A stretch of DNA of 64,000 bases from NCBI GenBank assembly GCA_019044685.2, contig JAGTXX020000001.1:186001-250000 (forward strand). Reading direction: 5' to 3'. A program made the position numbers and the translations under genes. Below, one piece after another: positions 32,630 through 43,634 of the stretch (positions are counted from its first letter, which is position 1; each line of letters begins with the position of its first letter). Below the pieces are notes generated by a model. It had not been told where the DNA came from, did no database searches, and saw only the letters and a program-made list of their open reading frames with translations. Source of the DNA: Nannochloris sp. 'desiccata'. Lineage: Eukaryota; Chlorophyta; Trebouxiophyceae; Chlorellales; Chlorellaceae.

Positions 32630-35600
32630 CTAGGGATCTCTAAGGATATCCCACTTCCAATGCGTCGTCTTCGTCGCTAATTCAACTTCTGCCGCTCTTT
32701 TTTGCAACTCTGCCCCCGGCACTGCCGCCACGGCAGCTTCTAGTGCAACTACCGCAGCAATACCACCTCCAGTCTCGTACGCCTTTTCTTTCGCAGCAGC
32801 ACCGATATCTAAACTTAATCCCAGTGGAGGATGAGTTAATAAATCTTCTACAGCAGCTGTATGGGTGTCTATAAGAGCTTTTAAATTTCTATGTAGAGTG
32901 GCGGCGTCTTCCTCATGGCCCAGCATTACCAATACTTCAACCAGCTGTCCTACTTCAGTGCACAAATTCGGCAACGGAGCTAAAGAAAGCACGTGCCTAC
33001 CCAATTGAGCCTCTTCTTCAGGACTCCCTTGCCGTACTTTACTCGATTTACTCTTTCCTTTATTCTTCTTTTTAGAAGACCGCCGACCTCCGACGGTGGT
33101 GACAGATGCGCTGCTGCTGCTGCTGTTGCCCCCCACTCTACTGCTACCCCCCGGTTTAATTGTAAACGTTGCGTCAGTGTAAATACTAAATCCACTTATC
33201 ATACTATCAGCTTCAGTCTGCACATCGTCGTCCCTATTACTAATATGCCCGGCAGCACCTTGATCAAAAGCTAAAGAGGAAATTTGAACTGCAGCAGCCA
33301 AGGCCGCCCTTTTTTCTCTTAATTCTTTCAATCTCGCCGAATATTTCTCAATTCTTCCACAATCTTCGGTCAAATTTTGTAATATACGAGAAGCTGCCAT
33401 GGCAGCTGCAGGAGCGATTTTACTTTCCACCAAATTTGGTTGACCACGGGCATAGGCTACTCGTACACACTCATTCCATTCACCACCTTCAGCTAAAGCA
33501 GCAACTGCTCCAGAAACATCATTGCAATATTCTAATAAAATTTGAGCAGAGTGGGCGTAGTTGTGTAAATCTGCCAGGTCTGAAGCAAGGCGCGCTGCCA
33601 TGGCATGGATTTTTTCAGGTTCTCGACCCAAGCGAGCTGCTAAACCTAACGCTTGTCGCCATTGACCACCAAGTCTATACGCTCTTAAAGCTTTTTCGAG
33701 GTCGTTCGCAGCGATGAATGCTAGCGCAGCGTCTTCGTGTTTGCCACGTTGTTCTAGTTCTTCCCCTGCTGCGATATGGACTCGGCAACGCAAGGCAGGT
33801 TTGCCTTGAGTAAACTGGAGCAGTAATCTGAGGAGATTGTGCTCTTGGGCAAGTTTTAATGCTTGAGAGAACAACTTTTCGCCTTCTTCAGAAATTTCAC
33901 TTTTTTCTTCAGAAGCTCCATTTTCAGCAGCACTGTTCGCAGCATTCATAAGATGCCTGAGCGCACTATCATATCTCTTCAAATGCATATCTATCGCATG
34001 ATATCTTAAAGATTCATTTTCTATCGATGCGAATTGTTGCAATTGATACAAAAATTCACCGGGGTCACGTTGGCTGTGAGTTACTACCATATAGGCCATT
34101 TCTAGCTCATAGCTGCCGAGAGCAGCGCGATAAACGTCTTCTTCAAGATTGTAGAGAAGGAGGTGCCTTAAACCTTGCTCCGCAGTCGCAGAAATAGCAG
34201 GGGAGGGAGCATTCGTGGAACCTGTGCTTGTCGTCTTTATTTCTTCATCTTCAACACCAAAGGAAGAAGAAGAAGAAGAAGACGCAAGCTCTGCTTCTCT
34301 GACTTGTTTGACGCGCTTCAAAGCTTTATCTAAGTCACCACATTTAGAATACGTTGTCACTTCTGTTCTCAACCAACAACAAGAGCTTGAGCTGGTGGTG
34401 GAGGTTTCACTTTCTAAAGAAGCGAGTTCCAAAACCGCAGCTCGAATAGCTTCACACACAGCAACTACTTTATTCTCTATAGAAAAATTACTGGTGGGAG
34501 TAGGAATACTGGAATCTTCAAGAGGTGGAGCTGTTTCTGGAGCTACCAGAGAATGCAAAGAAGAGTTGCCGTTTTCAGAAAAGAATCCGCTACCCGCCAC
34601 GTTATTTGTCGGAGGTAATACCTCAGCAAGAGCATCTGCATAGAGTCCACCAGCACCAGTGACACTCCCCGGAGCTAATCCAGCTACAAAATCTGCAATA
34701 TCCACATCAGATTTCACAGCGTTGACCAAGTCAACGGTCTGTTCCAGGAAACGCGGCCACTTGAAATCGGCCAGAACATTCAAATCAAGTCGATCCACAG
34801 TAGCAAGTCTCCAAGCAGAAGCATAATCTTTTCCATCAAGCGCAGCAGCCACAGCAGGGAGAACCAAAGCACGTGGTCGAGCTGTTTCGAGATTTCCACG
34901 TGGAGCTTGGTAAATAACATCAACACTGTCAGCAGGGGAAGCTATTAAAAGAGAGCCTTCTTCTATTGTTCGCAGAGTCACATCATCTTGCGGTGGTGGT
35001 GCCGCGCCTGCTGCGGTTCGATGCTGTTGTTGCATCTGTTGAATGAGTTTTATTTCAGGAATAGCATACGCTTGGTTCTGCTGCTGTTGCTGCAACTGGT
35101 GGTGGTGCTGGCCCGCAGAAGAAGCAGAGGAAAGCAATGCGTTTTTGATTGCTTTTGCAAGAGGAAGGGTGCGTAACATATGGTTACGAGTTGTATACAA
35201 TAAAAATGGACCTCCTGGACCTTGATATCGTAAAGTGAATGAGGTCACTCCAGCAGCAAGTTGCCTAGAACCCCAGAAAAGCCCCCCTTTAGAATTAAGG
35301 CCGAGCGCTGAGAAGCCACTAAAACAATGTGCAGGGGACCTTTCTTGCCCATAATTTGAAGCATACGAGTCGTTTCCTTGGTCTACATCAATGCCAATCG
35401 AGGGGATGGCAAGCATTCTTGAGCAGGTGGATGGGAAGGCTGTAGCAGGTGGCAATCTCACCAGCTTCTCCAACTCTAGTGGTTGATAGCCATACACTGC
35501 TCCACCTTCAATTTGAAGCACAGCTCCTGGTGTTTCTGCACAGCAAACACAGGATACTACAGGTCCAGGAGCAGCTAGGCAACTAATTTCTTTAGCAAAA

Positions 35601-37642
35601 AGAAGATCTGAAGCGTCATTATTACTTTCTACCACGTCTTCTTCTTGCACTGCAGCAGCGCAAACATCCACCTCTACCAAAATATCTCCACGAGGAGCAT
35701 TATTTCTAGGTAGAATAGACGCTACAACTAATACAGAGTGCCTAGAAACCCAAGCTACATGCCGAATGACAGCGACGTCCTGTTTTAAAGATCGAGGCAG
35801 GCGGAGCAATCGAGGCAAAATTTGAGGTGCACCCGGTTTGACCCAGTCTTTCCTTTCTAGCTGCTCTTCCAATGTCTCTTCCCACAAATCTTCTTCCACA
35901 CACTCTACTACAGCTAGCCGTCCATCACTTAGAACAACAGCCAAGGCTTCATCTTCACAGCACTGTCGCAGTGCTGCAACAACAACTGGCGCTGGGCAGG
36001 CGACAGGCGCTGCACAGAGAGGCGGCGGCACAATGCTTTGCCTCAAAGGTGTCAGCAGCACTGAACTACCATCGATTACAGCTGCAGTGCCGAGGGAACT
36101 CACACAGCATTCCCATGTAAACGACAAAAAGCTTACAGAGCCTTCTGCTGTGAAAATCCTCAAACCAAGACTCGTAGTACTAGAAGTAGTAGAAATATCA
36201 CCTCCACTGGAAGAAAGCTCCGTCCAAGCCACACAAAGACCTGAACAATCCGTAAACACCCGTTCGTGCTTCAAATACCAGTGCCAATTAAATCTATGCC
36301 ACAATTGAAGCGTTTTTTGTGCCGTGGTAGTAGTGAGGCTGGGAGTAGCGGTCGCGGTTGGGTTGCAAGAAGAGAGAACAACTGCCAGGACATCAGAATC
36401 TGGAGACCACACCAAAGACTCGATGATAACTACATTGTCATCATTACTTGAAACTTTATCTTTGTTACTTTGGTCGCTTTTAATAAAGTGAGGGACATCA
36501 AATTGACCATGTTGTAGTCCATTTCTCTCGAATAATAATATTTGATTGGGGCTCGCAGTACCGCCAGCTGCCTTGGCAGCTTCTTCTCTTCTTCGTAATT
36601 CTCGTTTCCAGGCGCCGACATGGCGGACTTCTGGAGCCTGACCCTGTGCACCACGCTGTTGCTGCTCAGGAGCTTCACCATTTTCACGAATAGTACCTAT
36701 ATTTTGGATACCAGAGCTGCTGCTCGTAGACGTCTTCTCTAGATTATCTTTCAAAGGGATGTTGTGTTGTGCAACATACAGGTGGCGTCCATTCGGCTGC
36801 CAAGCGAGGACACTCTGTACTCCATCTACAGATTCCCCTAATGCATGCAGTTCTCCACTCTCTCTATCCCATACTCGCACTCTAGAAATAGACACACTAC
36901 CATTGCCACTGCCACTGAAACTATCGTCTGTGCATGTGGCCAGGTACTTGCCGTCCCCTCTCCAACTCATCGCGGCGGTATTTCTAGAAAGTTGTACTTC
37001 ACTGCCAGGATCCGGACCAGGTCCAGGAAGTGATGTAGGTTGGGGATATTCAGGCCGGTTGTTAATAACTGGGGTTTCCCAGAGGAGGTCCCAGGTAGAG
37101 GTCATTAATAGAAGTTGACCGGCGCCACTAAGCACAGCAAGAGCTTCGCCGTCGGGGCTCCACGATGCCGCTACAACGCCACCTTCTAGGACGCCCACCT
37201 CTTCTAAAGATGGTCCTGGGGAGGTGTGTAGGAGTAATAAGTGCCCGCTGGAAAGGCCGAGGGTGAGAGTACCCAAGTCAGGGGAGAAGACGGCGGCAGT
37301 GATGGTGGCATCGAGAGGAAGCTCGCAATCTGCTGCAGGAGCTAATGTCGCTACATCAGCAATCCACAAAATCTGTTGGATTAAGTCGACAAATAAACGT
37401 GAGAATCAATCAAAATAGATAATAAAAAGCATGTACTAAATATTATAATCATTGAAAATGGTAAAATCTAAGTGAAAACGTACAGCAAGGCTCCTTGCGT
37501 CAATTCCTACTACATAGAGTGAATTTCCCACTATGTAGATAACGTTATTTTCTTCATCTTGGACTGCAAACTGGACCAAGCCAATCTCTGGCGGCAGTTC
37601 CAATTCAGCCTCAAGCTCGGCGACATTGGCCAAGTTTTTCAT
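32630..37642 (-). CDS. ELP1: Elongator complex protein 1 (ELP1/IKI3)
   Basis: Exons 37642-37484 and 37372-32630 (111-bp intron, phase 0) give about 1633 aa. It starts MKNLANVAELE like other ELP1 proteins. Two propeller-like halves come first (for example VVAASWSPDGEALAVLSG), then the superhelical TPR-like part (EEDVYRAALGSYELEMAYMV, RHLLLYNLEEDVY), a basic RSSKKKNKGKSKS loop and the C-terminal dimerisation region. ELP1 is the scaffold of Elongator, which makes the cm5/mcm5 modification of wobble uridine in tRNA. Yeast and human proteins are near 1330-1350 residues. The extra 300 residues here are low-complexity Ser/Thr/Gln/Gly insertions spread between conserved blocks. An inverted-repeat element begins about 160 bp upstream of the ATG. 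Confidence 0.92.
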
Positions 37643-37803
37643 GTTCTATAAAATATATAGGGTACTATAGTACTGATAGATATGGAAGAATTGTGCATAA
37701 ATGTAGATCATGTAAGAAAAACCGTTGAAAATTGGTTTTGCCCATCAATCAAAGCGTGCAGTGATCACCTCGCCCACTTTAAAGCACTGCTTTGGCAAAT
37801 ACT

Positions 37804-38574
37804 AGTGGTTTTCACACCGGGGGTGATTTGCGATAAATCAGGGTGTTGCAAATCAGGCTGCAAATCACGTCTTGAATCACCTCTCTTATTTGTTGTTATG
37901 CGAGGTTCAAGTAGTTTTCGTTAATTTTCACGGCTTTTTGCTATTGTAATTCATGATTCATATGTTCAACTGCTAAAATGATGGGGAGGGGGGGAGGTAG
38001 GGAGTGTAGAGAAGAGGGGTGAACATGATCACTCATCGGGAGGCATCTCACATGGAAAAGAGAATTGGCCCAGACCAGGTTGCGCGTTCGGTGCTACAGA
38101 ATTTGTAAGTTTCTCAATTTCTTCTAGCTGGGCTGCGGATAGCATAGAGTGGAGATTGTGCTGGGAATTGACTGGGAGATCACCAGCTGGGGGCAAGGTC
38201 GGGAGGAGATGAGGGATTTGACCCGCGATTGATGGCAAACTTTGTTGTGGAGGGTGAACTCCGGGATTGGATGCAATTTGACCGGTTTCGCCGGCCCCTT
38301 GCAGGAAAAGAGAGAGTTCATCGGCATTAGGTTCAGCCATGATGCTGAAATGAACAGGGAGTGCGTGCAGCTGGATCTAGCCTCGGAACTAGGTGATTCA
38401 TAATGTAAATAATATATTTAAGCGGAAAAATATGGGAAACGGAGGCATATAAAGGGTGAATCACCCACCTGCAAATATTCGTTACTTGAATTCTCCTCGA
38501 GAGGAGAATTTGCGCAAATCACCTCCCAAATCACGCGGCAAATCAGAGGCAAATCACCCGGTGTGAAAACCACT
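37804..38574. mobile_element. 771-bp inverted-repeat DNA element with ACT duplication
   Basis: The left end begins AGTGGTTTTCACACCGGG at 37804 and the right end is its exact inverse, ending at 38574. The match continues inward to GTGATTTG after a 2-base offset. ACT flanks both sides (37801-37803 and 38575-38577), consistent with a 3-bp target duplication, though three bases is weak evidence. Subterminal CAAATCA motifs occur several times at each end (37819-37881 and 38514-38557), as expected for transposase-binding sites. A near-palindrome, AATTCTCCTC-GA-GAGGAGAATT, lies at 38489-38510. No transposase is seen, so it would be non-autonomous. The 3-bp duplication would suit a PIF/Harbinger-like element, but this is a guess. 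Confidence 0.7.
38029..38340 (-). CDS. small ORF inside the inverted-repeat element
   Basis: An ATG-initiated frame of 103 aa (MAEPNADELSLFLQGAGE to the stop at 38029), rich in Pro, Gln, Leu and acidic residues. It shows no domain that I recognise. It lies wholly within the element, so it may be a captured exon, a remnant of a second element protein, or chance. Base composition is richer in GC than the surrounding element ends, which argues mildly for coding. Confidence 0.4.
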   Translation of the reverse strand: MAEPNADELSLFLQGAGETGQIASNPGVHPPQQSLPSIAGQIPHLLPTLPPAGDLPVNSQHNLHSMLSAAQLEEIEKLTNSVAPNAQPGLGQFSFPCEMPPDE

Positions 38575-38754
38575 ACTGTATCCTCAGCCGCGTTGCTCCT
38601 GATTCTTCTGTTTCATAAAATAGCATGTCTGGCATCCTTCATTGATGCCGAAAACTTCCTCGCAGCCTTCAATTTCTCCGCCCTATCTGTCAATGTATTT
38701 CCTTATGGTATTACGTTAACCGAAAATGGAGTCGGTCATTACGTAGCTCTGCCT

Positions 38755-39126
38755 CTAGTCGCTATAATGTAGTATATCCATTTGAAAGCATGCTTCCAGG
38801 GACTCTAATAACGGCGCCCATGCGTATTCCAGCTGTACTGTATGATCGGAAGCTAGATTCAATTCATTTGCAAGACGCAGACCGGGGCACTGCCGTTGTC
38901 GGTGTCGGGAAACGGCGTTATTTTTTTCAATAATAATAACCAGGCTTTCCCAGGCACCTGTGAGGTGCATCCACATCAGATGTTGAGCTATGTTCTTGGC
39001 TTGCTGAGGTGGCTGCATTGTCGTTGGTTCAGCAGCGAACGCGTGTGGCCTTTCGGGCCGAAGAGACCACATAACGTAACTTCTGGGCTCATATTTGATG
39101 CACGTCGCCTCTGGCATTTGATTCAT
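38755..39126 (-). CDS. hypothetical 123-aa protein
   Basis: An ATG start at 39126 (MNQMPEATCIKYEPRSY), with the stop at 38755. Only 72 bp separate it from the divergent alternative oxidase ATG. It contains Trp, His and Cys at a normal frequency and a plausible amphipathic helix (LTGAWESLVIIIEKNN). No family is recognised. It could be a real short gene sharing the oxidase promoter or a chance frame. The truncated-looking C-terminus lies about 180 bp from the inverted-repeat element. Confidence 0.4.
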   Translation of the reverse strand: MNQMPEATCIKYEPRSYVMWSLRPERPHAFAAEPTTMQPPQQAKNIAQHLMWMHLTGAWESLVIIIEKNNAVSRHRQRQCPGLRLANELNLASDHTVQLEYAWAPLLESLEACFQMDILHYSD

Positions 39127-39198
39127 AAAAGTCCTTGATGGCCATCATCGGCCATTGTAAAAACATTAACTTATATAAAAATAATAATCTGTTCAAAT

Positions 39199-40361
39199 AT
39201 GCAGAGTTTTGCCGGCCCTCTGGCCATCAAAGCCTTAGGTTTTGCTCCGATGGCTGCTGCAGCCTTGCCTGCATTAAGCTACGCGGCTACCCGATATACC
39301 TCAATTGGAGCATCCATTGGATTTTCGAATGAGTTCACTACTTTTTCTAATGCATCAAAGAACCCCTTCCCTCAGGTAATTACCAAATCTTGTTTTCTGT
39401 CATTACTGCCCAAGACCAGGCGACCCAACCCCAAAATAAATATTAACCCTTCTTGCTCCCTGGCTTCATTATATTCTTTTAACAGTTCCAGCGCTCCTTT
39501 GCCGCTGAAGCACAGACTGCCACCCCCGCCCCCACGGCAGCCGGTGCTGGCGCTGCCGCCCCTGCTCCCGTTGCACCAGGTGTGGTAGCTCACCCTGGCA
39601 TTCATGATGACATTCAAAAGATGAATGAACGTGAAGACACCTTCTTTTTGATGCAGCCTCACTACCCCGACAAGGCCTACCTCGAAGGAATTAAACCCTT
39701 CCACAGAAAGCCTGAAACTTTTCTCGACAGAACCGGTTACTATGGTGTAAAAGTGCTTCGTTCTACCTTTGATTTCTTCACTGGATATGGCAAAAATATG
39801 ACTGAAAAGAAATGGTTGACTCGCTTTTTATTCTTGGAAACTGTCGCTGGTGTCCCTGGCTTTGTCGGTGGTGGTCTCCGCCACTTGCGCTCTCTCCGAA
39901 CCATGCAGCGCGACAAGGGTTGGATTCATACTTTGTTAGAGGAAGCAGAAAATGAACGTATGCATTTACTGACATTCATGGAAATGGCCAAACCCGGCAC
40001 CCTCTTCCGTTCTGCCGTCATTGGCACACAAGGCATCTTTTTATCTCTCTATACTTTGTTCTACGCCATCTCCCCGCGTCATTGCCATTCTTTTGTTTCT
40101 TATTTAGAAGAAGAAGCCGTCAAGACCTATTCTCACTGCCTTGATGATATTGACAATGGTAAATTACCTGCTTGGGATAAAATCCAAGTCCCAGAGATTG
40201 CAATGAAATATTGGCGGCTTGAGGAAGGTGCATCTATGAGAGATTTGATCTTGGCGATCCGTGCTGATGAGTTATGTCATAATCACGTAAATGAAGTGTT
40301 TGCAAAGTTAAAGAATGACGATCCTAACCCATTTGCCCCTGGTACCACCATTGTCGCTTAA
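39199..40361 (+). CDS. AOX: alternative oxidase, mitochondrial (AOX)
   Basis: Exons 39199-39375 and 39486-40361 (110-bp intron, phase 0) give 350 aa. The N-terminus has few acidic residues and suits a mitochondrial presequence; an Ala/Pro linker follows. All di-iron ligand motifs are visible: FLETVAG, ENERMHLLTF, YLEEEAVKTY and IRADELCHNHVNE. The enzyme oxidises ubiquinol and reduces oxygen to water on the matrix face of the inner membrane, bypassing complexes III and IV. The region between the presequence and FLET has no cysteine, so the CysI and CysII redox switch of land-plant AOX dimers is absent. This suggests the monomeric type found in fungi and many protists. Confidence 0.95.
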
Positions 40362-41152
40362 GATATTATATAAGAAAATCTAAATGCAATTCCAGTCTCC
40401 GTCATTGCCCTTGAAGGGCAATACAGGGGAACGATATTTGTCGATATAAATTTATGTATAGCGCCTACGTCTCTCGTCCATTTTTTTTTGCTTTTCTTTG
40501 TTATTTAATTATCGATCTATATAATTAAATCATTAAAAATATATAAATTGCTGTTTTTTTTATATATCTTCCCTTTTCTTTTTACTTTGACTTTGAAAAT
40601 CGTCTAGTCCTCTTGTCTTGCGCGTAGAAATGAAATTTAGATTAATGGTTTACATACCTTGAACGTAATAATAATAATAATAATAGATATGCTCGAGTAG
40701 CGCTTTTCTATGATACACCAAAGAAACAGTACAGAGGGGTTATTTTAACTCGATCAACAGCCTGGATGCGAACACGTTCCATCAGATTATTTATATGAGA
40801 AATTCGCTAAATTTAACATCTCTGCAACCGTATTTTGATATACCCTATGATTTCCAGGTCGGTTAACGGTCGGAAGGGGCCAGGACGACTGGGGGTGGAG
40901 AGCATAAGAAAAAGGAGAGCATCAAGTAGGTCATGCCTTTGCATAAAAGCATGCTCTTCCTTTTCAACCACCCCACTCAGCATAAACACAGTCCCTTGCC
41001 AAAAGCATAGATTGAAACGCAGCGCCACAACTATCACCACACCGTCTAATAACCACCCATAGGGTAACAGTAACAACAATAAGCTGCCGGCGCCTCGTTT
41101 TACATAATTGATCAAGGCGCCTCTACTGGCAGCATGCCATTGCCATTGCCGC
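40362..41152. other. convergent spacer with a TAA microsatellite and an unassigned open frame
   Basis: 791 bases between the AOX and NDUFAF7 stop codons. A (TAA)n run sits at about 40665-40686. On the reverse strand, 41115-40813 stays open for 100 codons and its translation looks protein-like (hydrophobic LPYGWLLDGVVIVVALRFN, then RPLTDLEIIGYIKIRLQRC). The first ATG is two-thirds in, at MLSGVVEKE. It could be an unlinked exon or 3' UTR. Confidence 0.35.
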
Positions 41153-42790
41153 CTAGGAAACCAGAAACGCGGTGTTGCTATAATCTTCTAACAATGGATC
41201 ATACCCATCACGGCACCTCGTCTTTCTTCTCTTCTTATTTACATCAACTTCTGCCCACTTTTCAAAAAAGTCTTTCGACTTCATGTACCTTGCACCACCA
41301 CCACCACCCTCGACACCCCTCTCGACACCACTTCTGCTTTGAGTTTTACTACGTTGATCATACAATCTCGCCAACAGCTCAAAATCACTGGGAAAGAATA
41401 TATCAGCTACCCCAGGCTGCACTAAATAACTGCCATAGTCTTTCGTCACACCATCGATGGTTGTCGCCACCAGAGGGGCATTCTCCCCTTGAATAACCGT
41501 CTCGGGTAGAAAGTCAAAATCAGCAGCTAACAATCGATGATTTGGACGGACTTTGTGTAACGTATCGAACAAACGTAGCGCCCCAGTCGGTAGGAAAATT
41601 GCACTTGAACCAATACCATGACGACGAGAGGTACCAACACCACCATCAACAGCTACTACGTCTATTATTTTTTGAAAAATGCTTTTTAAAAAGGAAGACA
41701 ACTCGTGTTCGTTCCTTGTCGTTGCTTCCCTTTCTAGCCATGTTTGGAGACAGCGGTGTATTAATGGATCATTTACTGGTGTATATATTTCTTTATACAA
41801 GCTCGCAGGGCTGTTGCTTTTATCACCGGTGTTTCCAAAACTTTCCGCTACCGAGGCTTCCAGCCACCGCCCTCCGTTTCCCTCATCTCGTGTACTTGAA
41901 CTGAAAGTATTACCAGCACTGGTTTTTTCTGTGCTATAGATTACTTTATCATGCGGTAGATTATCCAATACTTCCATCGCAACTACAAAACACGGTTCAC
42001 CTTCCATTCTATACGCTAACACATTCTCTCTTCTATCGATAGTTTCTTTTTCCCAGGTCTCAATTTCTGCAGCATCGCCCCTGACAACTTGAAATTGATG
42101 TTCATGCACACCCCCTTGCTCCACAACAACACGTGTGTACTGTAACTCTGCCAATGTAGGACTGATTTCTATGCATGTATATTGACACGTGGCATGTACT
42201 TTTGGAGCGTACTGCCTTAGCCAATTTAATATATCTCTCGCTAATGTGCCAGTCCCGCCACCGAGCTCATAAATTATAAGAGGGGGGTGGGCATTCTCAT
42301 TTCCAGTATTTGTACTAGTAGAAGACGCTTTGAAATTGTTATTATTCGTGCTAGAGACAGTGTTGCTATTCGAGAGATGCTGTGTGGTGAGGTAGCGCGC
42401 AATAGACGCACCAAAATGAGGTGAGAAAATCTCTGTAGGAGTTAACCATGCCACTTGCAAAGCGGTGTAGCGCCTTTGGACCTCTGCAAAATACGCAGCC
42501 CGGCTGGGGAGGGTGGAGAAATCAATAGGTGGGTTAAGGAAGCCAACTGGAGCTTGTTTGCTGAAGTATCCGTATTGGAGATTGTACAGAGAATCTGCTA
42601 TGAAGTCGCGGAGCTGCAGTAAAAAAATAAAAAAAAAGTCGGTGGCGGCCGGCAGTGATTGGAAACTTGTTGAGATTAATAAAATTATAGAAGCATATAG
42701 TGCCAATTCTGAAAGGCAAATGAAGCTGTGATTTTCTTTAAATCTTACCAATCTGGATTGGGTTCCAAAAACAGCCCTTGAGGGCTTCAT
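41153..42790 (-). CDS. NDUFAF7: NDUFAF7/MidA-type protein arginine methyltransferase
   Basis: Exon 1 is 42790-42749 (14 codons, MKPSRAVFGTQSRL) and exon 2 is 42613-41153; the 135-bp intron keeps the frame open if retained. The product is 500 aa. The SAM-binding core is clear: IIYELGGGTGTLARDIL (motif I, about 138-155), a CIEISPTL block, and VVAMEVLDNLPHDKV (post-motif). These are typical of the DUF185/MidA family. NDUFAF7 methylates an arginine of the complex I subunit NDUFS2 during assembly in the matrix. Proteins in animals are about 440 aa; here Asn/Ser-rich and Thr-rich loops add length. No strong presequence is visible beyond the short basic first exon. Function by homology. Confidence 0.82.
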   Translation of the reverse strand: MKPSRAVFGTQSRLVRFKENHSFICLSELALYASIILLISTSFQSLPAATDFFFIFLLQLRDFIADSLYNLQYGYFSKQAPVGFLNPPIDFSTLPSRAAYFAEVQRRYTALQVAWLTPTEIFSPHFGASIARYLTTQHLSNSNTVSSTNNNNFKASSTSTNTGNENAHPPLIIYELGGGTGTLARDILNWLRQYAPKVHATCQYTCIEISPTLAELQYTRVVVEQGGVHEHQFQVVRGDAAEIETWEKETIDRRENVLAYRMEGEPCFVVAMEVLDNLPHDKVIYSTEKTSAGNTFSSSTRDEGNGGRWLEASVAESFGNTGDKSNSPASLYKEIYTPVNDPLIHRCLQTWLEREATTRNEHELSSFLKSIFQKIIDVVAVDGGVGTSRRHGIGSSAIFLPTGALRLFDTLHKVRPNHRLLAADFDFLPETVIQGENAPLVATTIDGVTKDYGSYLVQPGVADIFFPSDFELLARLYDQRSKTQSRSGVERGVEGGGGGARYMKSKDFFEKWAEVDVNKKRRKTRCRDGYDPLLEDYSNTAFLVS

Positions 42791-43108
42791 CGCCTTTTTG
42801 AACAAATCAGATCAAATCCACAAAATCACAACTAATCCTTCTGAATTGCAATATTTGGTCATGTTGGTATACTTAAATGGATGTTACAATTTCTTGAAAA
42901 AATAAACAGAATTTTGTATTTTAAGGAATAGGGGATTGGAGAAAGGATTATCCTGGGTTGTTGCAGGACAGGAGCAATTATTGAGTGCACGACGTCAAAT
43001 TGTTCAAACAAAGTCATTATTATTCAAGTGATGGAGGTCAATTAATCTAGTAGTACAGTTCGGAATAAAAGCTGGTTGATTTTTGATGGTAGTACGCAGG
43101 TGGTTTGT
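42791..43108. other. intergenic between two reverse-strand genes
   Basis: 318 bases. It contains the upstream region of NDUFAF7 (CAGATCAAA at about 42806-42814 lies close to the start) and the 3' UTR of the secreted-protein gene. Nothing else is seen. Confidence 0.4.
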
Positions 43109-43634
43109 TTAGCAGCGCTTTTCGGCCCAGGAGTACTGCTCCTGTAAAGCTAATGTAACATCAAAATTAGCGTTCCCGTCAGTGGCAACTGGGGACTGAG
43201 AATAGTACTCGCAATAGAGTTTAGGAGTGCACCCGTTGGGGCGACACTGAAAGCCAGGAAATAAATGTTTGTTGTCAATCTTCACAACCTTGCATTCTGT
43301 AAAGAAGGAAAAAAGCAATCTGATGTATTTAGACGTGGTGGGCAGAAGGACGGCAATTCTTGAGATATATAGAAGAGTAGGAAAATAAAGAAAATAAGCT
43401 GAATTTCGTACTGGAATCCTTCTTGCACTTGTTGAGGCATGTCTTGATGCTGATTCCGGCGTCTACCCTGGTCTGCGCATAAGAAGCAAAGAGCCATTGT
43501 CCGTCCTCATTCCTGGCGGGCTTGATGAACTGGCGAGGATATTTGACCATGGAGCAGGCTGCAGAAGCAGAAACCACAAGCATAGATGCCAAGATGCATA
43601 ATGCACACAATACGGAGAAAAGATAACGTGTCAT
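43109..43634 (-). CDS. small secreted cysteine-rich protein
   Basis: Exons 43634-43412 and 43296-43109 (115-bp intron, phase 1) give 136 aa. Residues 1-26 form a clear signal peptide (MTRYLFSVLCALCILASMLVVSASA). The mature part has eight cysteines, including TCLNKCKK and a FQCRPNGCTP cluster near the middle, and ends ...AEKRC. This suggests a disulfide-bonded extracellular or vacuolar protein. No homology is recognised. It shares a 405-bp divergent spacer with eIF3b. Confidence 0.75.

Noticed and set aside
37682..37924. 80-codon forward frame running into the inverted-repeat element
   Set aside because: It crosses the element end and reads its terminal repeat; removing the element does not extend it sensibly.
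37804..38574. CACTA-type transposon
   Set aside because: CACTA elements begin CACTA and end TAGTG; here the ends are AGTGG...CCACT, the opposite orientation.
38563..38772. Hydrophobic forward frame starting in the right terminal repeat
   Set aside because: No ATG outside the element and no homology.
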